From the NCBI GenBank assembly GCA_029559035.1, contig JAKQCT010000034.1, forward strand, positions 1 to 64,000: a stretch of 64,000 bases of DNA. The letters run 5' to 3'. The DNA is from Acidobacteriota bacterium. GTDB taxonomy: Bacteria; Acidobacteriota; UBA4820. Below, piece by piece: positions 41,449-50,930 of this stretch (its first letter is position 1; every line of letters starts with the position of its first letter). Both the position numbers and the translations under genes were made by a program. Below the pieces are notes generated by a model. The model did not search any database, was not told the DNA's origin, and worked only from the letters and a program-made list of their open reading frames with translations.

Positions 41449-41949
41449 TCAGTCCTTGAAAAGGGCGTCAATGTCTTCGTCGGTGATCTCCGCGAACGGA
41501 GATTCGAAGGTGACGCTCCCCTTTGCGTGTTCCTTTTCGCTCTTCTCGATTATCTGCTCGAAGATCTTGTTTAGCTCGTCCGAACATCTCTTGACGCGCA
41601 GGCGCACCAGTCCGAGGGAGGACCTCTCGTCGAAAATGACCACGAGGATCACCCTGCCTCCGACGATCGAAATGTGGATGTTGTCCTTCTCGCCTTCATG
41701 GAACAGGACGGAGAATTCCTTTTCGCCTATGAGTTTCGCCAGCCCGTCGGTGGCCGCCACATTTCCGGCGGTGAGCGAGGCGAGCGATGTGGTGTCCAGG
41801 CTTTCTATGTCACCGGTGGCCGCGATCTGCTGACCGTTCTTGTCGACGAGGAAGACAATGTTGGCATTGGCATCTACGCGGAGTTTGGATATGACATCCT
41901 TTATCTTCTGAAACTCCTCTTCGTACATTATCAGGTCAGACGCGCCCAT
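41449..41949 (-). CDS. mglB: MglB-like roadblock/LC7 protein
   Basis: 166 aa. Roadblock/LC7 fold: YEEEFQKIKDVISKLRVDANANIVFLVDKNGQQIAATGDIE, SLASLTAGNVAATDGLAKL, NIHISIVGGRVILVVIFDERSSLGLVRLRV. Long C-terminal helix ends in an acidic EITDEDIDALFKD. Acts as GTPase-activating partner of MglA. A GGAGG site precedes the ATG at 41949; the later ATG 41928 is less likely. Confidence 0.9.
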   Translation of the reverse strand: MGASDLIMYEEEFQKIKDVISKLRVDANANIVFLVDKNGQQIAATGDIESLDTTSLASLTAGNVAATDGLAKLIGEKEFSVLFHEGEKDNIHISIVGGRVILVVIFDERSSLGLVRLRVKRCSDELNKIFEQIIEKSEKEHAKGSVTFESPFAEITDEDIDALFKD

Positions 41950-41975
41950 GACATAGTCCTCCGGTCAAATTGTTA

Positions 41976-42004
41976 CATATACCACAATACCCTGAAAATT
42001 GCAA
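41976..42004 (-). promoter_or_regulatory. Possible promoter of mglB-mglA
   Basis: Minus strand TTGCAA (42004-41999), 17-base spacer, TATATG (41981-41976); about 20 bases upstream of the mglB ATG. Confidence 0.4.
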
Positions 42005-42035
42005 TTAAGGATGGCGTTTTCGCGAGCAGTTTCAG

Positions 42036-42641
42036 TCACTTAACCTCCCGTCTGCCGGAAAGCGCGCGGGACAGGGTCTCCGGGTCCACGAAGGAGAGGT
42101 CGCTGCCTATCGGGATGCCCATTCCTATCCTGCTGGCCTTAATCCCTTTCTCCTCCGTTATCGTTATCAGGTAGGACGAGGTGGCCTCCCCCTCCGCGGT
42201 GTACGGGGTGGCTATTATCACCTCGCTGACGGCTTCGTTCTCCAACCTCTCCCTGAACTCGTCGAGGCCCAGCGCTTCAGGCCCGATCCCCTTGAAGGGC
42301 GAAAGAAGCCCGTGAAGGACGAAGTACGAACCGTTGAACGCGGATGTGCCGTCTATAAGGTGAAGATCCTGAGTCGATTCAACGACGCACAGGAGCCCGG
42401 GGTCCCGCTTGGGGTCGCCGCATATCGGGCAGTCGGATCCCTTCTCCTTGTAACCCCTGCATGTCCGGCACTTCTCGATGTTCTCCCTCAGGAGCTTCAG
42501 CGCGCCCTCGAGATCCTCGATCGCGGAGCCCCCGCTTTTCAGGAGGTGGTAGAGGATCCGCATGGCCGATTTCTTGCCGACGCCCGGGAGCCTCGACAGT
42601 TCCTTGAGGGTCTTTTCGATCGGTTCCGGGAAGGAATGCAA
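42036..42641 (-). CDS. recR: Recombination protein RecR
   Basis: 201 aa. Helix-hairpin-helix near the N-terminus (LSRLPGVGKKSAMRILYHLL), C4 zinc finger (CRTCRGYKEKGSDCPIC), Toprim domain (LCVVESTQDLHLID, LDEFRERLENEAVSEVIIATPYTAEGEAT) and a Walker-B-like tail. Acts with RecO in RecFOR gap repair. Follows ybaB by ten bases. Confidence 0.96.
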   Translation of the reverse strand: MHSFPEPIEKTLKELSRLPGVGKKSAMRILYHLLKSGGSAIEDLEGALKLLRENIEKCRTCRGYKEKGSDCPICGDPKRDPGLLCVVESTQDLHLIDGTSAFNGSYFVLHGLLSPFKGIGPEALGLDEFRERLENEAVSEVIIATPYTAEGEATSSYLITITEEKGIKASRIGMGIPIGSDLSFVDPETLSRALSGRREVK

Positions 42642-42651
42642 CCGTCGCTCC

Positions 42652-42951
42652 TCAGAAGCCGGGAAGGCCCAGGCCCGCGGTGAGGCCGCCCATCTTCGAC
42701 TCTATCGCTTCGTCCACCCTGCCGGCCGCTTCGTTGAACGCCGCGATGACAAGGTCCTCGATCATCTCCTTGTCGCCTGACGCCACGATCGACTGGTCTA
42801 TCTTGAGGGATATCACCTTCTTCTCGCCGCTCATTTTGATGGTGACCATTCCTCCTCCGGTGGCGGTCTCTATCTCCAGTTTCCTTATCTCCTCCTGCAT
42901 CTTTTCCTGCATCTTCTGCGCTTCCTTGAGAAGCTTATTCAGATTCGCCAT
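42652..42951 (-). CDS. ybaB: YbaB/EbfC nucleoid-associated protein
   Basis: 99 aa from ATG 42951 (MANLNKLLKEAQKMQEKM). Central VTIKMSGEKKVISLKID and EDLVIAAFNEAAGRVDEAIE segments are diagnostic. Binds DNA as a homodimer. GGAGGAG upstream is shared with the last codons of dnaX, which it overlaps by 17 bases. Confidence 0.95.
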   Translation of the reverse strand: MANLNKLLKEAQKMQEKMQEEIRKLEIETATGGGMVTIKMSGEKKVISLKIDQSIVASGDKEMIEDLVIAAFNEAAGRVDEAIESKMGGLTAGLGLPGF

Positions 42952-44656
42952 CATCTCCTCCGGCATCGAACTTGTTCTCTTTCCTGTCCAGCTTCACGAC
43001 CCGCCCCTCGAACGCGTCGATCAGTTTTTTTGTCCCCTCTCTTATCGTGTCCCGGGGTTCCTTTTTTTCCGCTGATCGGGCCTCTGCGTTTTCCTGTTCA
43101 TCGGTTTCTTCCCCGTTGGTCTTCTCTATGTAGACCCTCCCGGTTATGTTCTGGGCGGCGGCCATCGCTTCCAGCTTCCTCGCGTTTCCCGGAATCTTGA
43201 GGTAGTCGAAAACGGTCGCGTTCCTTTTCGGGACGAAAATGTGGAGGTTGCCGTCCGGGTCTATCGAGAGCTGGGACCTCTCTATCATCTCGGTTGCGAG
43301 AGGCAGCTCCTTCACCACTTCCTTCTTGAAATTCTCAAGCCTCTCGTCCTCCATTTCGAAGGATTTGGACTCTTCCTCGTCCATCCGTTTGAACGGTATG
43401 AGGGCGCTGAAACGTAGGTTCCCCTCTTCCGGCAGCGGGGCGACGGAGGGCTCCCGGACCGGCTCAGGAGGGGCCGCGGGAGAGCTGTTTTCCTCGTCAT
43501 TCCCGGCAGGTCCGTCGAGGGGAAGAAGCTGTCCCGACTTCCTGAAATCCGTCTCCTCGACCGACTTAAGTATCCTGTCTATCGGAAGTATCTGCGGGAG
43601 GCTGGCGATCTTCGTGAGCTCGAGCTCGAGCACCACTCTCTGGTCGAGAGCCTGCTTGAGCCTCTGGACCGCGACGACCATGAGGTCGAGGGCCCTCATT
43701 ATCTCTTCCATCGACGCCTTGGCCACCAGCTGCCTGATGTCCTCGTCCGCCTCGCCGACCGCCCTGGCCCTTAGGATCTCCCTGAAGACCCGCATGAGGT
43801 CCAGAAGGAAGCGCTCCGGGTCGTCGCCTCTCTCGAAAAGATGGCCCAGCAGGGCGTACAGCCCCTTCAGGTCGTAGAAAAGCACGGCGCGCGCGGTCTT
43901 CAGGAGGTAATCGCGCCCGACTATCCCGAGAGCCTTCGAAGCCGTCTCGTCCGTTATCCTGTCAAGCCCGGCGTAGGAGATGAGCCTGTCCAGTATCGTG
44001 AGGCTGTCCCTCATCGACCCCTCGCCGCACCTCGCGACGATGGAGAGAGCCTTTTCGTCTATCGATATCTTTTCCTTTTCGACGATCTGGCGGAGGAACC
44101 CGAGTACCATCTCTTCCGTGAGCCTTTTCAGCCTGAAGTGGTGCGAGCGGCTCTCGATGGTCTCCGGGATCTTGTGCGGCTCGGTAGTCGCGAAAAGGAA
44201 AACGGCCTGCGGTGGCGGTTCTTCAAGGGTCTTCAGGAGAGCGTTGAAGGCCGCTTTCGAGAGCATGTGAACTTCGTCGACCAGGAATATCCTGAACCTG
44301 TCGCGGGAGGGAGTGTATCTTGCCATGTCGGCCAGGAGCCTCGCCTCCTCGGCGCCGGTGTGGGTGGCTCCGTCGATCTCCAGCATGTCCAGCGAGAAGC
44401 TCCTCGTAATCTCCAGGCAGGAAGGGCACTGGTTGCATGGGTTCGGAGTTACCCCCTTCTCGCAGTTGAGCCCCTTGGCGAATATCCTCGCGACGGTGGT
44501 CTTCCCGACACCCCTGATACCGGAGAAGATATAGGCGGGGTGGACCTTGCCCGATGCGAGCGTGTTCCTCAGCGCCCTCACCATGGCCTCCTGTCCGACC
44601 AGCTCCTCGAAGGTCTGGGGACGGCACTTCCTCGCTAAAGGTTCATAAGAGATCAT
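42935..44656 (-). CDS. dnaX: DNA polymerase III subunits gamma/tau
   Basis: 573 aa. AAA+ core: ARKCRPQTFEELVGQEAMVR, Walker A SGIRGVGKTTVARIFA, zinc cysteines CNQCPSCLEI, DEVHMLSKAAFNALLKTLEEPP, SRSHHFRLKRL, followed by clamp-loader domains and a C-terminal tau extension (about 370-573), including an acidic low-complexity region. The C-terminal RNA-end sequence EEENSSPAAPPEP marks the linker. No obvious slippery A-run for gamma frameshifting was looked for exhaustively. Upstream lies the SRP RNA, a common pairing. Confidence 0.95.
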   Translation of the reverse strand: MISYEPLARKCRPQTFEELVGQEAMVRALRNTLASGKVHPAYIFSGIRGVGKTTVARIFAKGLNCEKGVTPNPCNQCPSCLEITRSFSLDMLEIDGATHTGAEEARLLADMARYTPSRDRFRIFLVDEVHMLSKAAFNALLKTLEEPPPQAVFLFATTEPHKIPETIESRSHHFRLKRLTEEMVLGFLRQIVEKEKISIDEKALSIVARCGEGSMRDSLTILDRLISYAGLDRITDETASKALGIVGRDYLLKTARAVLFYDLKGLYALLGHLFERGDDPERFLLDLMRVFREILRARAVGEADEDIRQLVAKASMEEIMRALDLMVVAVQRLKQALDQRVVLELELTKIASLPQILPIDRILKSVEETDFRKSGQLLPLDGPAGNDEENSSPAAPPEPVREPSVAPLPEEGNLRFSALIPFKRMDEEESKSFEMEDERLENFKKEVVKELPLATEMIERSQLSIDPDGNLHIFVPKRNATVFDYLKIPGNARKLEAMAAAQNITGRVYIEKTNGEETDEQENAEARSAEKKEPRDTIREGTKKLIDAFEGRVVKLDRKENKFDAGGDDGESE

Positions 44657-44681
44657 GATCCCCCGTTTCCGGATACAGAGT

Positions 44682-44788
44682 AATGGGGTTCAAGCGTCCT
44701 GCGGCACACGAGAATGACCGGTTACCGTTGCTCCCTTCCGGGCCTGGCGGGGTTCACGGGACTCGTTGCACAGGGCTCAAACCCCACA
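44682..44788 (-). ncRNA. ffs: Bacterial SRP (4.5S) RNA
   Basis: About 103-nt hairpin RNA read on the minus strand. Terminal stem TGGGGTTTGAGC (44786 down) pairs with GCTTGAACCCCA ending at 44684. The conserved apical domain GCCAGGCCCGGAAGGGAGCA has the GGAAG tetraloop region and the internal-loop AGCA bound by Ffh. Located just upstream of dnaX, as in many bacteria. Confidence 0.93.
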
Positions 44789-44809
44789 GAAGTTTACCAT
44801 AAAAACTGA

Positions 44810-45181
44810 TTAATCGGTGAACGCCAGGTAAGCGGGGATGAAAACGCCGAGTATCGGCACGATGATCAGTATCCCCACCCATGAAGGCTTCCCTCTCCGC
44901 TCCGCTATCGCCATCCATACAATGATGCCCACGATGATGTTGACGAGCGGGATGAAAAGAAGAAGTATCCACCAGAGCGGCTTTCCTCCGCACTGAAGCA
45001 TGGGAACGATCTGGACAATGGGGATCCAGGCCAGCCATGCGTTCTCGATTCCGCATTTCTGCGCGATCTTGTAGAGGCACAGCGAAAAATAGACATAGAT
45101 CGCCAGATAGACGACGCACATCACTCCCATCATGCCTGCCATCAAACCTGCCCCGGCAGCACCGCCAAGATTGTCTTCCAT
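44810..45181 (-). CDS. DUF5684-like membrane protein
   Basis: 123 aa with three to four membrane helices: GLMAGMMGVMCVVYLAIYVYFS, WLAWIPIVQIVPML, WWILLLFIPLVNIIVGIIVWM and WVGILIIVPILGVFIPAYLAF. The AIAERRGKPSWVGIL motif with helix after NAWLAWIPI is typical of the DUF5684 group of small membrane proteins. Function unknown. Solitary between pepA and ffs. Confidence 0.75.
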   Translation of the reverse strand: MEDNLGGAAGAGLMAGMMGVMCVVYLAIYVYFSLCLYKIAQKCGIENAWLAWIPIVQIVPMLQCGGKPLWWILLLFIPLVNIIVGIIVWMAIAERRGKPSWVGILIIVPILGVFIPAYLAFTD

Positions 45182-45236
45182 CTCGAACCTCCTTTATGCC
45201 AAGAGTGTAAACGAACCGCCGTTGCAAGGTCAAGGG

Positions 45237-46721
45237 TCAGGCTTTGCCCTGCTTGCGGAGGATATGCCTTACCAGGAGCCTCACCCCGAACCCGGCCCCT
45301 TCGGCCCTGTGGCACTCGCCCAGGTCGTCGTCCCTGTAGGCCGGCCCAGCTATGTCGATGTGCGCCCAGGGTGTCTTCTCGTCCACGAAGAACTGAAGGA
45401 AAAGCCCCGCGGTGATCGCCCCTCCCCACCTGACCCTGCTGATGTTGCAGATGTCTGCCACGGGGGATTTTATGAACCTCCTGTAATCCTTCTGCAGGGG
45501 AAGCTGCCAGAGCTGGTCGCCGGAAACACCCGACAACTGCGTCAGTTCCCCGATGAACTTCTCGTCGTTGCCCATCACTCCGGCTATGTCGGTGCCGAGG
45601 GCCACCACGCACGCTCCCGTGAGGGTCGCCAGGTCGACCACCTGATCGACTCCCTGCTTCTGCATGTAGGTGAGCGCGTCCGCGAGAGTGAGCCTTCCCT
45701 CGGCGTCGGTGTTCTGGACTTCGATTGTCTTTCCGCTCATGCTCGTCAGGATGTCCCCGGGACGGTAGGCGCTTCCCGACGGCATGTTCTCGCAGGCGGC
45801 GACAACCATCTCGACGCCGACTTTCGGTTTCAGCTCGCCGACCGCCTTCATCGCTCCCAGGACGGCCGCCGCCCCCGACATGTCGCTCTTCATCGCACCC
45901 ATGCCTTCGCCCGGCTTAAGCGATATGCCGCCGCTGTCGAAGGTCATGCCCTTGCCTATGATCCCCAGCGTGAACTTCGCGTTCTTCGGTTTATACGAAA
46001 GATGAATGAAGCGCGGAGGGTTGGCGGAACCGGCGCCCACTGCGAGATAAGCTCCCATTCCCAGTTTCGCGCATTCCTTTTCGTCCATGATCTTCGCCTT
46101 GAACCCGTACGCCTTCGCGAGGCTGACGGCTTCTTCGGCGAGGTAGGCCGGGGTGATCTCGTTGGAAGGGGCGGTGATCAGGTCCCTCGAAAAAAGCACC
46201 GCGTCCGAGAGCGTTCTTCCCAGTTTCAACCCGTCTTCCGCTTTGGCGGACCTTTTTTCGAGCCATATCGCGGCCGACTCCAGCTGTTTTGAATGCCTGT
46301 CCTTGTCGGTGATGTAGCGCTCGAACCTTGCGGATGTGAGAATGACTCCCTCGGCGATCGCCGAAACGGCATCCTCGATCTTTCCCTTGCAGGCTTCGGC
46401 CCAAAGGACGAAGAGCGCGGACCTGACGAACCTTTCGCCAAGTTTCCTGACGGCCGCGGCCGCGGCGAGCCTGGCTTCAGCGGGAGAGTAGCTTTCCTTG
46501 GGTCCCAATCCGACGAAGAGGACGAGCTTCTGCGGTCTTCCGATCCTGTCCAGCGCGAAGAAGGCTTCACCGGATCCGCCGGTGAACCTGGCCGCGGCGG
46601 CCTCTTTCTTGAAGTCGCCCCCGCCCTCGAACTTGAACCCCTGGAACTTCTCGAAAACTCCTACAACCACCGCCTCGCTTTTGATGCCGTCCAGTTTCCC
46701 GTGTTCGAACCCGATCTTCAT
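45237..46721 (-). CDS. pepA: Leucyl aminopeptidase, M17 family
   Basis: 494 aa. Catalytic domain motifs: GKGMTFDSGGISLKPGEGMGAMKSDM (metal Lys/Asp), AACENMPSGSAYRPGDILTS and VQNTDAEGRLTLADAL (bicarbonate Arg), followed by VVDLATLTGACVVALG. N-terminal macro-like domain precedes. ATG 46721 is chosen for its GGAGG; an in-frame ATG at 46751 overlapping the dxs stop would add ten residues. That leader and the start share ATGAAGATCGG, a short duplication. Confidence 0.95.
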   Translation of the reverse strand: MKIGFEHGKLDGIKSEAVVVGVFEKFQGFKFEGGGDFKKEAAAARFTGGSGEAFFALDRIGRPQKLVLFVGLGPKESYSPAEARLAAAAAVRKLGERFVRSALFVLWAEACKGKIEDAVSAIAEGVILTSARFERYITDKDRHSKQLESAAIWLEKRSAKAEDGLKLGRTLSDAVLFSRDLITAPSNEITPAYLAEEAVSLAKAYGFKAKIMDEKECAKLGMGAYLAVGAGSANPPRFIHLSYKPKNAKFTLGIIGKGMTFDSGGISLKPGEGMGAMKSDMSGAAAVLGAMKAVGELKPKVGVEMVVAACENMPSGSAYRPGDILTSMSGKTIEVQNTDAEGRLTLADALTYMQKQGVDQVVDLATLTGACVVALGTDIAGVMGNDEKFIGELTQLSGVSGDQLWQLPLQKDYRRFIKSPVADICNISRVRWGGAITAGLFLQFFVDEKTPWAHIDIAGPAYRDDDLGECHRAEGAGFGVRLLVRHILRKQGKA

Positions 46722-46747
46722 AAAAACCTCCGAGCAAAATCCGATCT

Positions 46748-48634
46748 TCATTTCTTCCTGTTGATGAATTCCTTTATCCTTGCGGCGATCTGACGGGGCG
46801 TCAGGCCTATCTCCTCGAACAAAAGCGGCCTCTTGCCGTGCGTCACGAACCTGTCGGGGATGCCTATCGGAAGGAAGCGTGCCCCGGCGCCCCTTTCGTC
46901 GAGGATCTGCCTGATGTAAGAGCCGAACCCGCCTATCTCCGAGTTCTCTTCCACCGTGATCACATTGCTGAAAGAGGCTATCCTTCGTTCCAGGTAATTG
47001 CCGTCGGCGGGCTTGAGGAACCTGGCGTTGACAACTTCGCAGCTGACTCGATCCGCCTTGAGAAGACCCGCCGCCCCGAGCGCCGAGGGGATCATCGAGC
47101 CGACCGCCAGTATGAGGGTTTCCGTGCCCTCCGCGAGGACCTCCCAACTGCCGACCTCAAGTTCCTTCGGTTCTTCATCGGGATCGTAGGGTTCCGCGAC
47201 CGCCTTGGGGTACCTGATCGCGAAAGGCCCTCCCTCGTGCTTCAGGGCCGTGAACATCATGTCCTTGAGCTCGTTCCCGTCCTTGGGCGCGGTCACGATC
47301 ATGTCGGGGACGTGCAGCAGGTACGAGAGGTCGAAGGCTCCCTGGTGAGTCGTGCCGTCCTCGCCCACTAGGCCGGCCCTGTCTATGCAGAAGACGACGG
47401 GAAGCTTCTGAAGCGCGACGTCGTGCACTATCGCGTCGTAAGCCCTCTGGAGAAATGTCGAATAGATGGCGACGAACGGCCTGACGCCTTTCACGGCGAG
47501 CCCTGCGGAAAACACGACCGCGTGAGCCTCGGCTATCCCCACGTCGAAGAACCTTTCGGGGTGTTTCTCGGCGAAAGGAACTATCCCCGTGCCGGTAGGC
47601 ATCGCCGCGGTTATCCCGACCACTTTCTCCGAAATGTCTCCCAGCCTTCTCAGCTCCCTGCCGAAGACATCCTGGAAAAGAAGCTGCTGGGGTTCCGTTT
47701 CGACGAACCCTTCGTCCGGGCAGAACGGTTTCACGCCGTGATAATCTTCAGGCTCCTTCTCCGCGGGGGCGTATCCCTTCCCTTTCTTGGTCGTGATGTG
47801 CAACAGGACGGGATGGTCTATGTCCTTGAGGTTCCTGAGAGTCTTGATGACCTCCCTGATGTTGTTGCCGTCGACCGGGCCGATGTAATCGAAACCGAGG
47901 GCTTCGAACAGCGCGCCCGATGTCAGGATGCCTCTCGCCCCCTCTTCGATCCTCCTCGCCAGGAAGGTCATCGGCTTGCCGATCCTCGGGAACTTCTCCA
48001 AGCCTTCCCTCACGCGCCTCCTGAAGCGGTAATAAAGAGGAGTCTGGGCGAAGTCGTTCAGGTACTTGTTGATCGCGCCGACGTTCTCGGCTATCGACCA
48101 GTTGTTGTCGTTGAGTATCGCCAGGAATTTCGGGATGTTGCTGGAACCTATGTTGTTGATCGCCTCGTAGCAGAGGCCTCCCGTGAGCGCCCCGTCCCCG
48201 AAGACCGCGGCGACCCTGAAATCCTCCTTCAGCTTTTCCCTGGCGGTGGCCAGCCCGAACGCAGCCGAGAGAGCCGTCGAAGCGTGTCCGGCGCCGTAGC
48301 AGTCGTATTCGCTCTCGTCGCGTTTGAGAAACCCGGATATCCCGTGGTATTGCCTGAGCGTGTGGAACTTGTCCTTCCTGCCTGTCAGTATCTTGTGCGC
48401 GTAAGCCTGGTGTCCCACGTCCCAGACGATCTGGTCCTTCGGCGTGTCGAGGACGTAATGAAGAGCGACCGTCAGCTCCACCACGCCGAGGCTGGAAGCG
48501 AGATGGCCGCCGGTCTTCGAGACGGTTTCTATGAGGAACGCCCTTATCTCTTCGCAGAGCAGCGGAAGCTCTTCTTCCTTCAGGTTCCTCAGGTCACCCG
48601 GGAAGTTTATCCGGTCAAGGTATTGATAGCCCAA
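46748..48634 (-). CDS. dxs: 1-Deoxy-D-xylulose-5-phosphate synthase
   Basis: 628 aa. Thiamine-diphosphate enzyme landmarks: GDGALTGGLCYEAINNIG, NDNNWSIAENVGAI, HITTKKGKGYAPAE, DVGIAEAHAVVFSAGLA, CIDRAGLVGEDGTTHQGAFDLSYL, SMIPSALGAAGLL. First enzyme of the MEP isoprenoid pathway. Leader start ATG at 48634; the aminopeptidase follows with a small gap. Confidence 0.97.
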   Translation of the reverse strand: MGYQYLDRINFPGDLRNLKEEELPLLCEEIRAFLIETVSKTGGHLASSLGVVELTVALHYVLDTPKDQIVWDVGHQAYAHKILTGRKDKFHTLRQYHGISGFLKRDESEYDCYGAGHASTALSAAFGLATAREKLKEDFRVAAVFGDGALTGGLCYEAINNIGSSNIPKFLAILNDNNWSIAENVGAINKYLNDFAQTPLYYRFRRRVREGLEKFPRIGKPMTFLARRIEEGARGILTSGALFEALGFDYIGPVDGNNIREVIKTLRNLKDIDHPVLLHITTKKGKGYAPAEKEPEDYHGVKPFCPDEGFVETEPQQLLFQDVFGRELRRLGDISEKVVGITAAMPTGTGIVPFAEKHPERFFDVGIAEAHAVVFSAGLAVKGVRPFVAIYSTFLQRAYDAIVHDVALQKLPVVFCIDRAGLVGEDGTTHQGAFDLSYLLHVPDMIVTAPKDGNELKDMMFTALKHEGGPFAIRYPKAVAEPYDPDEEPKELEVGSWEVLAEGTETLILAVGSMIPSALGAAGLLKADRVSCEVVNARFLKPADGNYLERRIASFSNVITVEENSEIGGFGSYIRQILDERGAGARFLPIGIPDRFVTHGKRPLLFEEIGLTPRQIAARIKEFINRKK

Positions 48635-48653
48635 ACGGACCCTCCGAACAAAG

Positions 48654-48683
48654 AGAATAAAGCCAAAAGCCCTTAAAAGTCAA
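48654..48683 (-). promoter_or_regulatory. Possible promoter of dxs-pepA
   Basis: Minus strand TTGACT (48683-48678), 18-base spacer, TATTCT (48659-48654); about 20 bases upstream of dxs. A second TTGACA at 48699-48694 has no good -10 partner. Confidence 0.4.
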
Positions 48684-48750
48684 TGAGAACGGGTGTCAAG
48701 AACCAGCCGCACCGGTTTTCCCGGACATAGCGGCCTGGACAGCTCTCATC

Positions 48751-50856
48751 TCACCTCGCGCAGTAGGCGTCAGCCGTCCGCGTCCCTCCGGAAGAGTTGT
48801 AGCCGAGAGTACCCTCCGTCCCCGAACCGTTGTCAGCGGTCACAAGGAAGTATAGAACATCCGTATTTCCCGTTATGCCGGAAGATATGTCCACCCCTTC
48901 CGCCGCAAGCATTCCCGGGTTCCCGGAATCCGCCTTGGCGACCGCGCAGATCCTTTTGCCGCCGGCGGAGGAGGAGACAAGGAAAGGCGATGTGCCGGGC
49001 TGGTTGGAGACGTAGATGTTGTAGTTCGCGGAGCCCGTGTCTTCGAAAATGATATCCACTGTTGATCCGTTGGGCGATGCCGTCATCCGGAACGGGTCCG
49101 CCCCCGAGACTTCCGGTATCGCCGATGCGTCCACCGTCCAGCTCGCGCTCTCCCTGTTAACCCCGTATTTCGCAGGTTTCACGAAATTGGTGTCGGCGGT
49201 GACCTCGCAGGTCAGAGTGTATGTGCCTGCCTGGACGAAGCCGCGGCTGTATGAAGGCGATCCTGTAAAGACGACGGCCGGCGTCGGATAGCCTGGGCCC
49301 TGCAGCGTCCAGGTGAAATCGTTGGTCACTCCCGTTCCGGAGGCAAGCCGGGTCAGGACGGAAAAGTCAACGCTCGCCCCCACCTGGGCCGAGACGCCGG
49401 AACCTGGCGACTGTCCGGATACCGGTGCTGTCGGAGAGACTCTCGGATGGCCGAAGAAGGTGAGCGCCCACTGCTGGTTGCAGACTCGGCAGAAAGAGGT
49501 GCAGAGCGACCTCATCTCGCATGCAGATTCCGGCCTGTAGATGCACAGCGTGTAATAATCCGCCCCTTGTCTCGGGGCGCCGATGTCCGCTATCCATTCG
49601 GGCCACGCGCCGTTCTTCGAGTCGAGGGAAGTGTTCAGTTCGCTTGCTGAAGTGCCGCAGCTCGAATAGGCGGTGTACTCGTCCGCTAGGTTTGCAAGTG
49701 AATGGCCCAGTTCGTGGACCCCGATGTCGTCGGCCGGGCATCCGCCCGAATATCCTGCCGAATAGACCGCCCTGTATCCTCCGCACCCTCCGTACCTCGT
49801 CGTGTTGACCATCACCAGCGTTATGTCGTCTGCCGGGGCGCGCAGTTCCGCGGCGGAGATGTTGGCGGAAGAAGTGTTCGGGTCGCAGTTCGGTCCTCCG
49901 TTGCCCGTCCCGTAATAGAGACACCTGTTGTCGCTGTGGCCGCAGGTGGCGTTGATCTTGGGAAAGCGTGTATTCATGGCGGTATCGACGACCGTGCTGC
50001 AGTCGCACTGGTCGGTGCCGCTCTGCGTCGAGTAGGCGTAAACGAGGATGTAGTTCATGAAAGCGTCGTGCTCTTTGAACGGCGTCTTGCTCCTGAAATA
50101 ATTCACGAGGTTCTGCGCGTGGGTCTGCATTGTGCTTTTCTGCGCGTAGGTGTAGCCGTCGGGAACGATAACCACGTTGATCCTCGAGGAGACCTCGGAG
50201 CCGCTGCCGTGAACGGTGTAGATGTCCGTATCACCGTATTCCTCCGGCCAATGGACCGTTCCGGGAGTCATTATCTCCGGCCTGCCCCCCTCCATCTGAA
50301 GGTCTGGGCGGATCGAGAGGTCGCGGTAGCCGAGTGTTCCGGCAGCCCTGTAGAATTTTTCAGGAAGCAGGTCGAACGCGCCCAGCGCTACTCTTTCCGG
50401 CCCCCTGTAACCTTCGGCATAATAGGCCGTTTCGACCCTGTCGAACCGCTCGAGTTCGGGCAGTTCCACGGTAACGGTGTCCCTGTGGACCCTCGTCGTG
50501 TCACCTTCCACGTGGGGGTCTGTCCCCGCGGGATGGAGGAGGCAGACGCCCCTGAGCGGCACTCTTTTGGTGAAGGTCTCCCCGGACGGGCCGAAGAGAA
50601 CCACCTCCAGCTGGGTCGCTTTTTCCGAGGAAGATACGGGCCCGGCGGCCTCAAGAGGCGCCGAGAAAGGACGATCTTTCGCCGTGAAAAAGACGAGGGA
50701 ACAGCCTTCAGAATGGACATCAAGCGCCAGGACCAGCGTCCTCTCGGAATAAATCCCGGCTTTTCCCGCGACCCTCTCGGGAGCGATCTCCGAAGCGGCC
50801 GCGGCAACGCACAGGCAGAACGACAACAGGATGATCGCCAATACTTTATTCGCCAT
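48751..50856 (-). CDS. Secreted M64-family (IgA peptidase-like) metalloprotease
   Basis: 701 aa from ATG 50856 (GGAGGTGTCGAG upstream). Signal peptide MANKVLAIILLSFCLCVAAAA. The catalytic domain (about 210-470) has INVVIVPDGYTYAQ, PFKEHDAFMNYILVY and the zinc site HELGHSLANLADEY near 380, matching peptidase family M64, whose members include IgA protease-like enzymes. Many Cys suggest disulfides. A C-terminal PKD/Ig-like domain (about 480-570: SGVSAQVGASVDFSVLT, GTYTLTCEVTAD) and an SGSEGT-type tail follow. Secreted; substrate unknown. Confidence 0.85.
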   Translation of the reverse strand: MANKVLAIILLSFCLCVAAAASEIAPERVAGKAGIYSERTLVLALDVHSEGCSLVFFTAKDRPFSAPLEAAGPVSSSEKATQLEVVLFGPSGETFTKRVPLRGVCLLHPAGTDPHVEGDTTRVHRDTVTVELPELERFDRVETAYYAEGYRGPERVALGAFDLLPEKFYRAAGTLGYRDLSIRPDLQMEGGRPEIMTPGTVHWPEEYGDTDIYTVHGSGSEVSSRINVVIVPDGYTYAQKSTMQTHAQNLVNYFRSKTPFKEHDAFMNYILVYAYSTQSGTDQCDCSTVVDTAMNTRFPKINATCGHSDNRCLYYGTGNGGPNCDPNTSSANISAAELRAPADDITLVMVNTTRYGGCGGYRAVYSAGYSGGCPADDIGVHELGHSLANLADEYTAYSSCGTSASELNTSLDSKNGAWPEWIADIGAPRQGADYYTLCIYRPESACEMRSLCTSFCRVCNQQWALTFFGHPRVSPTAPVSGQSPGSGVSAQVGASVDFSVLTRLASGTGVTNDFTWTLQGPGYPTPAVVFTGSPSYSRGFVQAGTYTLTCEVTADTNFVKPAKYGVNRESASWTVDASAIPEVSGADPFRMTASPNGSTVDIIFEDTGSANYNIYVSNQPGTSPFLVSSSAGGKRICAVAKADSGNPGMLAAEGVDISSGITGNTDVLYFLVTADNGSGTEGTLGYNSSGGTRTADAYCAR

Positions 50857-50930
50857 CTCGACACCTCCGGGAAAACAGCGCCGGCCTGTCACCGCGCGCC
50901 TTGTCAGTCAAAACAAGCAAGCCCCGGGAC

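Noticed and set aside
46752-47147. N-terminal extension of the aminopeptidase
   Set aside because: It is a shadow of the dxs 3' end; the family normally begins near the chosen ATG.
47423-48676. Plus-strand open frame opposite dxs, and similar ones opposite the M64 peptidase, aroB and dnaX
   Set aside because: All mirror well-identified minus-strand genes and lack ribosome sites or recognisable motifs.
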